From Gloeopeniophorella convolvens (taxonomy: Eukaryota; Basidiomycota; Agaricomycetes; Russulales): a stretch of DNA of 64,000 bases. The notes under the pieces are model-generated. The model was not told where the DNA came from. It did no database searches and saw only the letters and a list, made by a program, of their open reading frames with translations. Location: assembly GCA_022496205.1 (NCBI GenBank), contig WTXD01000005.1, positions 434,001-498,000 on the forward strand. Reading direction: 5' to 3'. Within the stretch, counting starts at the first letter, position 1. Each line of letters starts with the position of its first letter. Of the stretch, positions 35,331 through 47,630 are shown one piece after another. Made by a program: the position numbers and the translations under genes.

Positions 35331-38255
35331 ATGTTCCTCCTCTGCCAGCGACTGGGCCTCCTCGCCCTCCTCGCTGTCTCCCTCTTTGCCCTCTCCGCCC
35401 ACGCCGCCTCCGTCCTCGCCATCGACTATGGTTCCGACTACATCAAGGCGTCCCTCATGAAACCCGGCATGCCCTTTGACATCCTCCTCAACAAGGACTC
35501 CAAGCGCAAGATCCGCTCCTCCGTCGCCTGGAAGAACGGCGAGCGTCTCTTCGGCCAGGACGCCTTCAACATCGTACGTGCGTTTTGCCCCGGGCGAGCA
35601 CCCGGCTGACGCGTGCTTGTCCACAGGCCACCCGCTTCCCGAAAGACTCGTACAACTCGCTCAAGTATCTCCTCGGCGCGCCTGCCAACGCCGACGTCGT
35701 CACCTACTACACCAGCTTCGCGCCCCCCACCTTTATCGCCTCGAGCCGCTTCACTGCCGCCATCCCCAAGGGCGGCAAGGAGACCTGGGACGTCGAGGAG
35801 CTCGTCGCGATGCAGCTAGCGTACGTGCGCGCGCTCGCCGAGGACGCTGCCGGCGAGCGCGTGATCGACGCCGTCCTCACCGTGCCCGCGTTCTTCTCCC
35901 AGTTTGAGCGCGACGCCCTCGCAGACGCCGTCGAGCTCGCCGGGCTGCGCCTCATCACCCTCGTCAACGACGGCGCCGCCGTCGCCGTCAACTATGCCAT
36001 GACGCGCCAGTTCCCCACGCCCGAGCGGCACGTCATCTACGACGCCGGCGCCGCGAGCACCCGCGCGACCGTCGTCACGTTCTCCGCGCAGGGAAAAAAG
36101 GACGTCACGCAGATCACGGTCAACGGCGTCGGGTACGACCGCCTCGCCGGCGGCACCGAGCTTGACCGCCGCCTGCGCGACATCCTCATTGGCGAGTTTG
36201 AGAACAAGCATGGCGCGAAGATCCGCGACGACCCCAAGGCGATGATGAAGCTCTGGAAGGAGGCCGAGCGCCTCAAGTCCATCCTGAGCGCCAATACTGA
36301 GGCGGCTGCACGGGTGCGCTGTCCCGTCTCTCTTTTTCGGGCGTTGGTTTTTAATGCGCGGACGCACAGGTGGAGAGCGTGCATAATGACATTGATTTCA
36401 GCATGAAAGTGACGAGCAACAGTTTGAGAACATCTGCGTGGATATGCCACCCCGGTTCGTGCAGCCGATCTTTGACGCTTTGGCTAGCGCCAACTTGACC
36501 GTGGTACGTGCGCCGCGGTTGGGACGTTGCCGTATCGCTAAGGAGACGCTGCGCAGGCGGACATCGACTCGGTTATCTTGACGGGCGGGGCATCGCGCAT
36601 ACCCATGGTGCGCGCAGCGCTGGTAGCTGCCGTCGGAGAGTGCGGCCCGCCCTGTACTGCATGTATGCGTCCCCGCTGACCGCCGCGCAGGGAAAAGCTC
36701 GCGATGAACGTCAACTCGGACGAGGCGGCCGTGCTCGGCGCGGCGCTGCACGGCGCAGCGCTCTCGCGGCAGTTCCGCACGAAGGACATCCGGATCTCGG
36801 ACATCGCGCCGTACGACGTGCTCGTGTCCTACCTCGCCGAGGCCAAGGGCTCTAGTGCCACCACGGACGCCACGCGCCCGCGCACGATCACGTCGACCGC
36901 GTTCGCGCGCGGCTCGCGCACGGGCACGCGCAAGACGCTCACGTTCCGGCGCAAGGACGACTTTGCGCTCACGTTTGCGTACCGCGAGCCGCCTGCGGCC
37001 GAGTTCCCCGTCGAGCTGCTCGACGCGCGCATCTCGGGCGTCGCCGCGGCGCTTGCGAACATCACCGAGGCAGGCGGCATCGACCCGGTCATCAAGGCGA
37101 CCATCCTGTTCTCCGAGTCGGGCTTTGTGTCGGTGCCCGAGGCGGTGGCGTATGCGGAGCTCAAGGACGAGTCGATCGCAGGTGAGCCACGGCGCACGCG
37201 CGCGCACGTTGGGTTCGCGGGGCTGAGCGTGTGCGTGCAGGGCGGCTCAAGGGCCTGTTTGGCGAGGGTGCGACGGCAGAGGACGGTTCGACGGAGACGG
37301 CGGACGCGTCAGCCGCGCCGACACCCAAGGCGACCAAGGCGGCGGCGACGCCGAAGGACATCACGATCCCGCTGAACGTGACGGTCAAGTTTACGTCCGT
37401 CGCGCCGATGGGGCTCGAGCAAAAGCGCGAGGCGCGCCAGCGGTGCGTACGCACTTCTCCGCGCGAACCGCAGCCGCTGACGTGCATGTGCGCAGGCTGC
37501 TCCGGATGGAGGCGGACGAGGCGGCGGTGGCTGCGCGCGAGGAGCAGCGCAACGTTCTCGAAGGGTACCTGTACCGGCTGCGCGACCTGCTCGACGGGGA
37601 CGCGGAGCAGCCGTTCGTCAAATGCTCGCAGGAGACGGAGCGGCGCGCGATCGCGCGGCAGCTGCGCGACGTGTCGGACTGGTTCCACGCGCACGCGGAC
37701 GAGGCGCAGACGAAGGACTTTATCGAGAAGCGCGCGTCGCTCGAGTGCGTCGCCCCTCTGCCGTGTCGGCCTGATGGCTGACCGCTGCGCAGGACCCTGG
37801 AGCGGCCGGTCGTGCACCGGTTCAAGGAGATCGAGGAGTTCCCGCAGGCGCTGAACAACAGCCAGATGTGGAACTGGCACACGCGGATGTTCCTCGCCGA
37901 GGCGCGCGCGAACCTGACTGCGGAGGAGCAGGCCGGCGCAGGCGCCGCGGCGGCGGCGGGGCGGTACACGCGCGCCGAGCTGGACGAGCTCGAGCATGCG
38001 CTGCGGGAGCACGAGGTGTGGCTGGACGAGCGGGTCGAGCGGCAGCGGAGCGTGCCGATGAACCGCGACCCGGTCGTGCGGAGCAGCGAGATGCGCGAGC
38101 GCGCGGGGACGCTCGAGAGGCATCTGCAGCGCCTGGTGCAGAAAAAGCCGCCGCGGCGGACGACGAGCAGCAGTGGCAGCAGCAGCGGTAGGTCGTCGTC
38201 GTCGTCGACGCCGTTACCGACGGACGAGGGAGGAAAGACGCACGACGAGCTTTAG
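35331..38255 (+). CDS. LHS1: ER Hsp70-like chaperone LHS1/GRP170 (one apparent frameshift)
   Basis: Large Hsp70-family protein of the ER lumen that acts with BiP/Kar2 as nucleotide exchange factor and holdase in protein import and folding. Eight exons: 35331-35573, 35627-36313, 36370-36503, 36557-36639, 36691-37181, 37241-37442, 37496-37744, 37793-38255. It has a signal peptide (LLALLAVSLFALSAHAAS), the Hsp70 ATPase start VLAIDYGSDYIKASLMKPG, TVPAFFSQFERDAL, LITLVNDGAAVAVNYA, and VILTGGASRIPMV. A long helical C-terminal domain and a Ser-rich linker end in the ER-retention signal HDEL. Near 36412 one missing base separates DFSMKVT from FENICVDMPPRF. The HDEL end proves the correct terminal frame. 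Confidence 0.92.
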
Positions 38256-38596
38256 AATAGACAACTTGCGTAATAATAATGCGTGGGAGATGACTAGGAC
38301 TGCCCAATAACAATGAGCTCGTCTGCCAGTGGTTGGTCGTCGTCGTCGTCGTCGTTGTCGACGACGAGCGTGGATAATATCGAGTAATAATGAATCGTGG
38401 GAGATGACTACCCGATGAGGGATGTGCAGATAAGAATGAGCTCATCCGCTCGGGCGACAAGGGCACACTTGGCTACAGAGCCTCGACAAGGCGTCCTCTC
38501 TTCCGCTCTCTCATCCTCTCTCCTCTCTCCTCCCCGTCCCCGTCTCGAGCTCGCACGCGCTGCCCGCGCACCCGCTACGCCTGATCTCACCCGCTC
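38256..38596. repeat. intergenic with tandem duplication and TCG repeats
   Basis: A roughly 118-base unit is duplicated: CGTGGGAGATGACTA and AATGAGCTC recur at about 38282 and 38395. TCG/GTC triplet runs flank them (38191-38206 inside the LHS1 coding end and 38334-38356). No gene. Confidence 0.6.
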
Positions 38597-41500
38597 ATGT
38601 CCCGCAGGAGCGTCGCCAGCTCGGCCTACGCAGGCCACGAGCGCCGCATCTCCAAGCATCGCGTCTCCGACGAGGACCTCTTCAGGTCCGTCCTCCGTCC
38701 GCTCGTCCGCCAGGCCGTCTCTGCTGACCCGCCGCATGCGCAGCCATGTGCTCCGCGTAGCGTAAGTGGCCCCCGGCGCACCGCCGCCGCCCCGCATGCT
38801 CAACGGAATTGACTGCGCCAGGTACCTCAACTACCTCGTCCTCCCCAAGCCCACCACCGCCCCGCTGCCGGCGCCGCCAACGGCGACGCCCCCCGCGAGA
38901 AGGAGCGCGAGCACGTCTCGCGCCTCTCGGGCTTCTCCATCGGCGACCTCGTCAAGGACGTCACTGGCCGCGACAGCAAGAGCGTCAAGTTCCCCGAAAA
39001 GCTCATCAAGGTCCTCGATCAGAGGCTCGAGACCATCGCCATGGGCAGGGACCCCGCGTGCGTCGCCCTTGCTGCACCGCCCGTCCACCCGCTCACGCAC
39101 GCGCACTGCCGCGCAGCTACTCGGACCAGCTCCTCCGGCGCACGATGGCCGCGTTCTACACGCAGCTCAAGAACGAGTCCTTCCGCCGCCAGATGAAAGA
39201 GAACCGCAAGATCGAGGAGCTCGTGCTCATGTACGCGACGCACGCGACGAGCACGCTCAAGAAGGACCCCACGCTCGCCGGCGACGCCTGGAAGCTCGAG
39301 CTCAACACCCACGTCGCGCAGTTCCTCAAGCTCCTCAGCGAGTGCCTCCGCGGCATCAGCCACGTCTCGCCCGAGCTCACCACCCGCCTCGACATGTACG
39401 TCGCCAAGCTCGCCCCCGCCACCGCCCCGAGCGACTCGGGCTACGACTCGGCCTCGACCTCGCACCGCGACTCGGTGTCGCTCTCGTCGGCGCCCGGGAT
39501 CAGCGCGAATGTGGCGGACATGCAGCTCGTCAACGTCGTCGCGCGCCTGTTCCAGGTCTCGCTCGATCTGCTCCAGCCGGAGATTGACAAGCTCAGGGGC
39601 GTGTGCACAGAGCGGGTACGTCGCCCCGGTTTTCTTCGCCGCAGCGGTGCTAAATAAAGTGTGGCGCCTTCTAGGCTGCATTATTAGATCTCAAAGTGTG
39701 TCCCACGGTCGCTGGCACAGGTTTTTTCGCTGATGATGACCGTTGCCCGTCAGACGTGCTTGAAAAACATCGCTGCGGGCGAGCCGTTCCCAGGCCGTCG
39801 CGACGATTTTGACAGCGATGCTGCGTGGCAGTTCTGGAACGTCCTGGAGACGTCCCACATCAGACAGCTCATCTCCATCCTCGTCAAGTTCAACCCAGAG
39901 CTGATCAAGTCCACGCCGGGCGACGTGCTGCCCAAACGGGCAGGCGTCCGCGGGTCCGTGTACAACCCCACGAGCCGGAACGGCTCCATCAGCAGCCGGC
40001 GCTCCGTCCTCGCGCTCTCGCAGAACCTGTCCGAGGTCGACCTCTCCGCGGGCGAGGACGAGGACGACGTGCAGGCCGGGTCCGAGTTCACGTACATCCC
40101 GCCAAACCCGAAAAAGTACTACAAGCGGCTGCTCGAGTACTGCCTCGACGCGGACCTCGCCGCGATGCACGACCCGAACGTGAACGACGACGACCAAGTC
40201 TCGCTCGGCATCCTCTCGGCGCCGCACATCGAGCTCATCAACGAGTGCGCGCTGCGCTGGCGCATCTCGCAGCCGTACCGCGCCGCGTGCTTCCTCGACC
40301 TCATCAAGCAGCTCTACGAGCGCAACGAGGTCCCGCTCGACTGCATCCCCGAGGCGCTCGGCACGATCACCAAGGTCATGCACGACTTTAGCTTTGACAA
40401 GTGGCCCATCCACGACGCCGAGTACCTCATCGGCGTGTACGGCGGGCTCGTGAGCACCCTGCTCGCGGCGCTCTACCACGCGATGGACAAGCTGCCCGAG
40501 CTGCAGAAGGACGACGTGCTGCCGTACCTCGACGTGCTCGCGCAGCTGCGCGCGACGGGCCTCCTCGAGCGCTTCGAGTCGGACATGCTCGCGCGCGTCG
40601 ACGACATCCGCGTGCGCGCGCGCGGCGTCACGGGCGAGTGGTACGTGCGACGCACGGGCGAGCTGCAGGCCACGCCGGGCGTCAACCGCGCGCTGCCGCT
40701 GCTGTTCATGACGGACGAGCTCGAGCGCCACGCGCAGGCGCTCGACAAGCGCTTCCCCGAGCCGCTGCTGCCGCCGCCCGACGGCGGCGACGGCGGGGTG
40801 GACCTCGTCGCGCTGCTCGTGGGCGAGGCCGTGCCGCGCTTCCTCGCGGACCTCGAGGCGTCGCGCAAGAAGCTGTTCGAGGGCTCGACGAACGGGCCGA
40901 CGCCCGACGTGCCGATCCAGGACATCTTTGCGCTGTACCGGCGGACCAAGACGGTGCTGGACATGTTTTCCGCGTTCTCCGAGTGCGTGGTGCTTGCCTT
41001 TTGTGTGGCGTGGCTGATGTTTGAGGGTTACAGGCAACCGACGGAGTTTGATATTGGTGGGTTCTTTGAGCCGTATGTAAGGCAGTGGCTGGTGGATACG
41101 GACAACAGGACGGCGCAGTGGGTGCAGGCGGTGCGTCGGTGCGCACGTGCCCTTGTGCTTTACGCTGACGTGGGGGCGGCAGGCTATCGCTGCAGACAAG
41201 GTTCGTCCCGTGTGGCTGGGAACGTACGGGGGTGGCGTGCTGAGCTTGTTCCTGGGCAGTTCGAGGCAGAGGGCGCAGACGGGTGCAGCTCGTCGATCGT
41301 CGACTTGTTCGACTCGCTGCGCAGCCCGATCAACTTTTTGCAGGACTTGGACTGGTCGGACGAGTACCAGTCCGCGCGGTTCTTCACGAGTCTCGCCAAA
41401 GTGCGCGCCCGTTCCTCTGTTATGCGGGATGGGGCAGCTGACGGGTGTGTGTGCTCGTGCAGACGATCAGCAAGGCGATCGAGCAGTACTGCCGGAGCAT

Positions 41501-43480
41501 CGAGGAGCAGTTCATGACCGAGATGTTCCCGCGGCCGACGGACCACATGCAGCCGCAAAAGTCGTCCGCGTGGCTCGAGAAGGCCAAGCAGCTCGCGCAG
41601 GGCGAGAAGAAGATCGAGCCGTTCAACTTCCTGCCCGCGTCGTGCGTCAAGCTGAACAACGTCGACGGCGCGCGCCGCCTGCTCGACAACATGTATAACC
41701 AGATGCAGGCGGACCGCCTCACGGAGATCATCGAGGCGCACGCGCCGCCCGTGCCCGAAAAGAGCGAGGACCTGCGGTTCCTGTTCTCGGTCAAGGTCGT
41801 CATGGCGGAGGACCTCGTGCCGCTGGACAGCAGCCCGTCGTCGCTGCTCGACACGTTCGTCACGCTCAGCGACCAGGACGGGAACCGCCTCGCCAAGACG
41901 CGCACGATCTACGAGACGCTCTCCCCGCGATGTGCGCCCCCTTCCCTCCCTCCTTGGCCCCTCCGCCTCCGTGACGTGCTGACCGCGCTGCCCGCCTGCC
42001 GCAGGGGACGAGACGTTCGACGTGTCGGTCGTCAAGCCGCTCTGGCTGATGATCAGCGTGCGCGACCGCGCGCTCGTCGGCAAGCACGACACGGTCGGGC
42101 GCGCGTACGTATGCCTCGACCCGCGGCGCTTTGGCGACTTTCTCGTGCACGACCTCTGGTTCGACCTCGAGACGCACGGGCGCGTGCTGCTCCGCGTCAG
42201 CATGGAGGGCGAGAAGGACGACATTGGGTTCTACTTTGGGCGCGCGTTCCGCTCGCTCAAGCGCAGCGAGGGGGACATGGTCCGGATATTCATCGACAAG
42301 GTGCGCCGCGCGGCACCGTCGCGCCCGCGCACACTGCTGACGCGCGCGCGCGCGCGCTGGGGCTGGCAGATGTCGCCGTTCATCCGGCAGTCGCTCTCGC
42401 GCGCGGTGCTCAAGGCGCTCGTCAAGGGCGACTCGTCCAAGCTGGACTACAACCGGGCGCTCGGGGGCGTGACGGCGCTGTACCGGTCCGCGCTCGGGGG
42501 CAGCAGCAACACGTCGGAGGTGCAGATCCCGCTGCCGTCGGACGAGAAGCCGCGCGTGAAGCCGGGCGAGCTGAGCGACGTCGAGATCGAGCAGGCGATC
42601 GCGCCGCTATTTGACTACTTTGACGCGAACCTGCAGACGCTCAACACGTACCTCGGCGGCGAGACCAAGGAGCTCGTCATGACGCGCGCGTGGAAGGAGA
42701 TTTTGGCGACGATCGAGGGGCTGCTCGTCCCGCCGCTGTCGGAGACGCCGAGCGACATGAAGCCGCTCACGGACAAGGAGGTCGACATTGTGTTCAAGTG
42801 GCTCAAGGTGCGTGCGTGCACTGCGGTTAGGTCGGGAGACTGACTGGGTGGTTTGGTCTGCGCGTGCAGTTCTTGCGGGACTACTTCCACGCGGGGGGCG
42901 AGGGCCCCGTCCCGATCGAGCACCTGCAGAACCAGAAGTACCGCGACATCGTCTCGATCCGGCTGTACTACGACTGGGATACGTGCGTGCATATTCCCTC
43001 CGCCCGCGCGGGGACCGGGCCACCGAGGCTGACGCTGCTGTGCACGCGCAGGGACATGCTGATGGAGGAGTGCGTGCGCATGATGCAGCAGACGCTGCGC
43101 GCGTCGCCGTCGGTCAAGAAGCGCGCAAAGAGCGTGTACGCGCAGCGCAACCTCGGCACGATCAAGGACCGCAAGCGCGAGAAGAAGGAGGAGAAGGAGG
43201 TCAGCAACGGCGAGACGATCATGCGCATCCTCCGCATGCGGTGCGTGGCCCCCTCTCCTTCCTGCTCCGCGCGTATTGGCGCTGACGGGTTGGTGTGGTG
43301 TGCAGGCCGGGCACGTCGGACTTTATTGCGCAGCAGCTGCAGATCGTCGCGGCGATGCAGGCCGAGCAGGAGCAGCGCGAGCGGCAGAAGGCGAAGCGCA
43401 AGGTGCAGCGGCCAGGCGGCGGCGCCGCGCGCGCGCCGGAGATCCCGCCCGTGCCCGAGATCCCGCCGTCGCTCGCATGA
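38597..43480 (+). CDS. Munc13/Git1-like protein with MHD1, C2 and MHD2 domains
   Basis: Large protein of the fungal MUN/C2 group related to Munc13 and S. pombe Git1; relatives act in membrane or signalling platforms (Git1 in glucose/cAMP signalling). The start is MSRRSVASSAYAG. The helical N-terminal region has FSIGDLVKDVTGRDSKSVKFPEK and PKKYYKRLLEYCLD. MHD1 includes ISQPYRAACFLDLIKQLYE. The C2 domain is in FLFSVKVVMAEDLVPLDS to WDETFDVSVVKPLWLMISV and SLLDTFVTLSDQDGNRLAKT. MHD2 is around AIAPLFDYFDANLQTLNTYL to EVDIVFKWLK. The tail is charged (DRKREKKEEKEV) and ends EIPPSLA. About 12 short introns, several with GTGCGT donors. One base seems missing near 38860 (LVLPKPTTAPL to AANGDAP), and the join between DLFR and SLLTRRMRSHVLRVA (about 38686-38713) needs either a 28-nt intron or another indel. 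Confidence 0.82.
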
Positions 43481-44105
43481 TACACACACACCCCCCACCC
43501 GCTCTCGCTCGCTTTTCCACACTCCCGTCTCTGCTTTTGTGCTCCTGCCTTTTTGCTTACTCTGAGGATACCTTGCATCGCATACCAACCCCTCCATCTC
43601 TCTCTCTCTCTCACGTACTGTCAGCTACTATCCACCCTGCGCGCCCTCCTACCTGCCTATCTTTTTCTCTTCATCTCTCTTCTGTCGAGCCCGTTTGATG
43701 TGGCGTTCGTTGCTCGCGTTGGCGATGTGGTGGCCGCCCATGTATGAATGAACCGGGATGCTGCGTAGCGGACGACTGCGTGATGGCCACTGCGCGGTAC
43801 ACACTACTTATATTGGTTATTGTGCATGGTTCACGGTTGACAGACGATCCTCTCCGTGGACGGGTTTTATTTCTTTATCGTGTTTTGGGTGCATCTTTAT
43901 CTAGTCGCGCAATCGTACTGTCGTCTGCGGTGGTCGTGATCTCTAGCAGAATGATGATCTAATTAGACAAGCACGACGCGAAGTTATCCGAGTCCTTGTT
44001 GTCTGCGCTCCCCAGTATCCCTTTCATATGCGACCACCACGCCCGACACAACGCACACAATAGCTCAAACACACGACTCCTGACCCCGCCCGCGACCACC
44101 CCACC
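43481..44105. other. intergenic with CT microsatellite
   Basis: Pyrimidine-rich 3' region with a CTCTCTCT run at about 43597-43612, then AT-richer DNA. No gene seen. The MED4 promoter must lie at its right end. Confidence 0.5.
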
Positions 44106-44986
44106 ATGGCGACCAACCCGCACGCAGGGCCATCCAGCACGCGCCCCACCCAACCCCGCGCGGCGGCAGCAGCCCCGCCCACCCCCCTCCCCGCCGACTC
44201 GACGACCAACCTGCTGCTCAACCCGCTGAACCGCCTGAGCGCCGTCGCGCAACAGCTCTTCCAGTCCCTCGCGCCGCCGCACACCAAGCCCCCGCCCGCA
44301 CCGCCCGCCGCCGCGCTCGCGGAGGCGGACGCGGCGCTCGCGGCGGCGCTGCAGCTCGCGCGCGCGCACCAGCGGCGCCAGCGGCGCATCGACGCGCTCA
44401 CGCGCGAGGTGCTCGCACTCGAGGACGCGTGGCGCGCGGTCGTGGTGCAGCTCGACGGGGGCCGGCGTGCGCTCGCGGCGGCGCTCGCGGAGGGCGACGC
44501 GCGGCTCGAGGCGGTCGAGCAGGCCAAGGCCGGTGCGCGCCCCCCTTTGTCCCTTCTTCCGGCTGCGCGCTGGAGCTGACTGACTGCGGCAGGCGCGATC
44601 CCGCACCCCGAGCTGCTCGCGTACGCGCAGAGCCTGAGCGCGTTCACGTCTGCGCCGCCGAACATGCCCGACCTCGCGCTGCCGGGGCAGCCGCCGCCGC
44701 CGCTGTTCTTCCCGCCGTTCCCGAACGAGGAGAAGATGCGGCGCGGGCACCTCAACGCGGAGGAGCCGCTCGGCCCGCTGGGCGAGACGCACTCTGTTGG
44801 CCGGCGTGAGTCCCCCCCGCGCGCGGGCGGTGTTCGCGCTTGTGTTACTGTGTGCGAGCGCTCATCTGTGTTGGTCGTGCAGCGCCGTCTCCGTCGCCAG
44901 AGCCCCAGGCGTATCGCCCGATGGAACACCGCCCGCCGCCACAGCAGATGTTCGACCTCGACCTCGACCTCAATCCCGATCTCTGA
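44106..44986 (+). CDS. MED4: Mediator complex subunit 4
   Basis: Subunit of the Mediator middle module that links transcription factors to RNA polymerase II. Three exons (44106-44532, 44593-44805, 44883-44986) give 247 aa. After an Ala/Pro-rich start, residues about 40-140 hold a helical coiled-coil region (LNRLSAVAQQLFQSL, then an Ala/Arg-rich helix with LTREVLALEDAWRAVVVQL). The family motif is IPHPELLAYAQSLSAFTSAP, followed by PFPNEEKMRRGHLN, matching the conserved MED4 core in which the first element binds MED9/MED7-side partners. The acidic end is FDLDLDLNPDL. High GC and Ala content are typical of this stretch of the window. Confidence 0.85.
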
Positions 44987-45082
44987 TCTATTGGCCGCTC
45001 GGTATACATCACACCTCCCGTTTACAGTGGCCAATACGGGGCCTCTTTTGTATCATGTGCACAAATGTTTCCAGCAAATTCA

Positions 45083-47630
45083 TCACAGCGCCGCCGGAGC
45101 CACACCCTTGATAACATCCGCAGCCTGCACAGCGTCGCCGTGAGATAACGTGGGGAGGAGAGGTGGTACAGGTCACATACCTTCTCTGCGATGGCGAACA
45201 CGGTTGCCAGCGGCGCGACTGAAAAGGTCAACGGAATGACACTTGCGTCGACGACGCGCAGGTTGGCCGTGCGGTGCACTTTGAAGTCGGGCGCGACGAC
45301 ACCCCTCAAGTACTCCGGCGCAAGCGCGGCCGTCCCGATGGGATGGAATGTGGACTGTGGACGCTCAGCGATCGCGTTGCGGCCAGCCAGATGTCGGGCT
45401 TACGATTGCATTTGAGCGGGCGTATTCCGCCCACTCGTCGAAAGTGTTGACGGCGTCCTCTCCTGGGGCGTTTTCCTTGACCAGCAGCTCGCTGATCGGG
45501 TGTGTGTGCATCCACTTGCGGAGCCACGCCGTGGTCAGCGCGTGGAACGCAACGTCTGTGTGCACCCCGGTGTCAGGAACTCCTCGATTGCTTGCCGCGC
45601 TGGGACCGCACTCACCGAACTTGTGGCCAAAGTAGTTTGGATCGATCACTGGGGGCGAAAGAGGATCGGAAGAGTTGATGTGCTTTCGGCTGTGCGTCAG
45701 TGATCTGCGTACGAAGGACAGTGAGAGAGTCTTACCACCGAGCCTCGCGCGAGCGGGTGCTAGGAAACATCTCAGCACAGACCCGTCAAGGTTCACCAAC
45801 CACACACTCACCAAATGGAAAACTATAGGCGTCGCATAGGAGGTGTCAGGGCTCGGCGTCGATGCGGCGCCGCCCGCGGAGAGCATGAGGAACTCCGCCC
45901 AACCGAGCTCGCCCTCGTCGAACCACTTGCGCAGGAGCTGGTACTGCACGGCCTGCAGAGGCGAGAAGTCGCTGCTGACGGGCGACGGGATGAGCGCGGA
46001 GAGCGTGGCGACTTCCTCCTTGGAGAGGAAGGCCTGCAGCGGGATGCTGCCCGTCATGGCGGTGTCGTAGGTGAGGAGCCCCGTTCCCGTGGACGCACTG
46101 TATGTGGGCATCAGCAATCGCACAAAAGGACGGCGCGAGGTTCCACGTACAATAAGGCTATCTGCTCCTCGGCGAACGTCGCGTTGATACGCATTTCGTC
46201 TGTGCGCGAGCGTGCTCAGCGCGAGGGACGGCCCTTGCACGAGAGCTAGACCCACCAAGCGTCTTGACATCCTTCTTCGCAACATAGTCGATCAGAGTGT
46301 ACGTCTGGTCGAGCAGGTTCTCGCCCACTCCAGGAAGGTCGACCAGCGTCTCGATGCCGAAGCCCTTGAGCAGACTCCTGTCGCCGATCCCGGAAAGCTC
46401 GAGCAGCTGGGGCGTCTTGAACGTGCCTGCAAGGCAGCATAGGCATCAGCATCGTTGGTCCCGAGGGGCAGACAGAGGCGGGGTGCGCACCGGCAGAGAT
46501 GATGACCTCTTTCTTCGCATGCACCGTGTACGTCTTTCCCTCGGACACAAACTCGACAGCCTCGGCGACGCGCGGCGCCTTCTTGTCGCTCTCGTCCCTG
46601 GGCCTGAACAGCACCTTCGTGGCTTCGGCGCCGGTGAGCACGACGAGGTTCGTCCTGTTCACGTTCGGCTCAAAGTACGCCGTGAGCGCGGACGAGCGCG
46701 TGCCCGTGCGCGGGTCGACCGCGCGCGCAGGCGTGAAGAACCCCGTCGCGTTCCCCGTTTCCTACGCCCGCCGCCACAGCACCTCAGCACGCACGCCCCC
46801 GAACAGAACGACCACACACTCACCGGGTTCCCGCTCGTGCGGATCCCGAGCGCGTTCCCCGCCGCGACGGACTCCGCGATGAGCCCCGGGTAGAAGTTGT
46901 TGTACCCGACCTGCACGGGCCCCGCGCGCCCGAACGCAGCGCCGAGCGCGGGGTCCGGGTCCGCGCGCCCGCCGGGGAGCGTGAGCGCCGGCGGGCCCGT
47001 CCAGTGCTCGGCCTTGCGGTAGTACGGCGCGAGCGCGTCCCAGGACCAGCCGGGCCCGCTGCCGAGCTCCGCGCCCCACGCGTCGAATTCCTCGCGCGAC
47101 GGCCGCTGCCAGAGCACGTCGCTGATCATGCTCGATCCGCCCAGCACGCGCGCGCTGCCCGCCCATCCGCATCAGCCACAGCACAAGCCACAACACAACG
47201 AGCGGGAGCTGACGCACACGGTCTCCTGCACGACGCGCCCGCGCAGCCCGGCCTGCGGCACGCTCGCCATGCACCAGTCCCGCGTGGGGTCGCCGAACAC
47301 CTGCCCGTAGTTGATCACGAGGTCGAGCCGCGCGTCCGCGCCGGGCGGGACGTACGCGCCCGCCTCGAGCACGCCGACGCGCGTCCGCGCGTCCTCGGAC
47401 AGGCGCGCGGCGATCACGAGCCCCGCCGTGCCGCCGCCGACGATGAGGTAGTCGAACGGCTGCGCGGCAAAGGCGGCCGCGGAGCGCGCGAGTGCGCGTG
47501 GGCCTTCGGATTCTTGGGCCGGCGGAGCGCCCGAGAGGAAAGCGGGGAGGGGGAGGTCGAGCGTGGGGGCGTAGTACGCGGCGAGCGCGACGAGCGCCGC
47601 GGTGGAGAGCACGGCGGTGCGGGAGGGCAT
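45083..47630 (-). CDS. GMC oxidoreductase (aryl-alcohol oxidase/choline dehydrogenase type)
   Basis: FAD-dependent alcohol oxidase/dehydrogenase of the glucose-methanol-choline family, probably secreted: the N-terminus MPSRTAVLSTAALVALAAYYA is a hydrophobic leader. The FAD fold is YLIVGGGTAGLVIAARL, with VGVLEAGAYVPPG. Then come GGSSMISDVLWQRPSREEFDAW (GMC signature 1 region), the signature-2 sequence EVIISAG|TFKTPQLLELSGIG split by an intron, and LPGVGENLLDQ. The catalytic C-terminal block is FHPIGTAALAPEYLRGVV, then TANLRVVDASVIP and a last exon ending VIKGVAPAAL. About nine exons, including a small one with DEMRINATFAEEQIAL. In the wood-decay context such enzymes supply H2O2 (inference). 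Substrate unassigned. Confidence 0.88.

Noticed and set aside
34533..35624. 363-codon minus-strand frame covering the ADE13/LHS1 promoter
   Set aside because: It mixes the antisense of LHS1, the promoter and ADE13 intron sequence; only the ADE13 start inside it is real.
39691..41199. 502-codon open frame on the minus strand
   Set aside because: It is the complement of the MUN protein exons; GC-rich codon third positions remove stops on the opposite strand, and its sequence is Arg/His/Val-biased with no domain.
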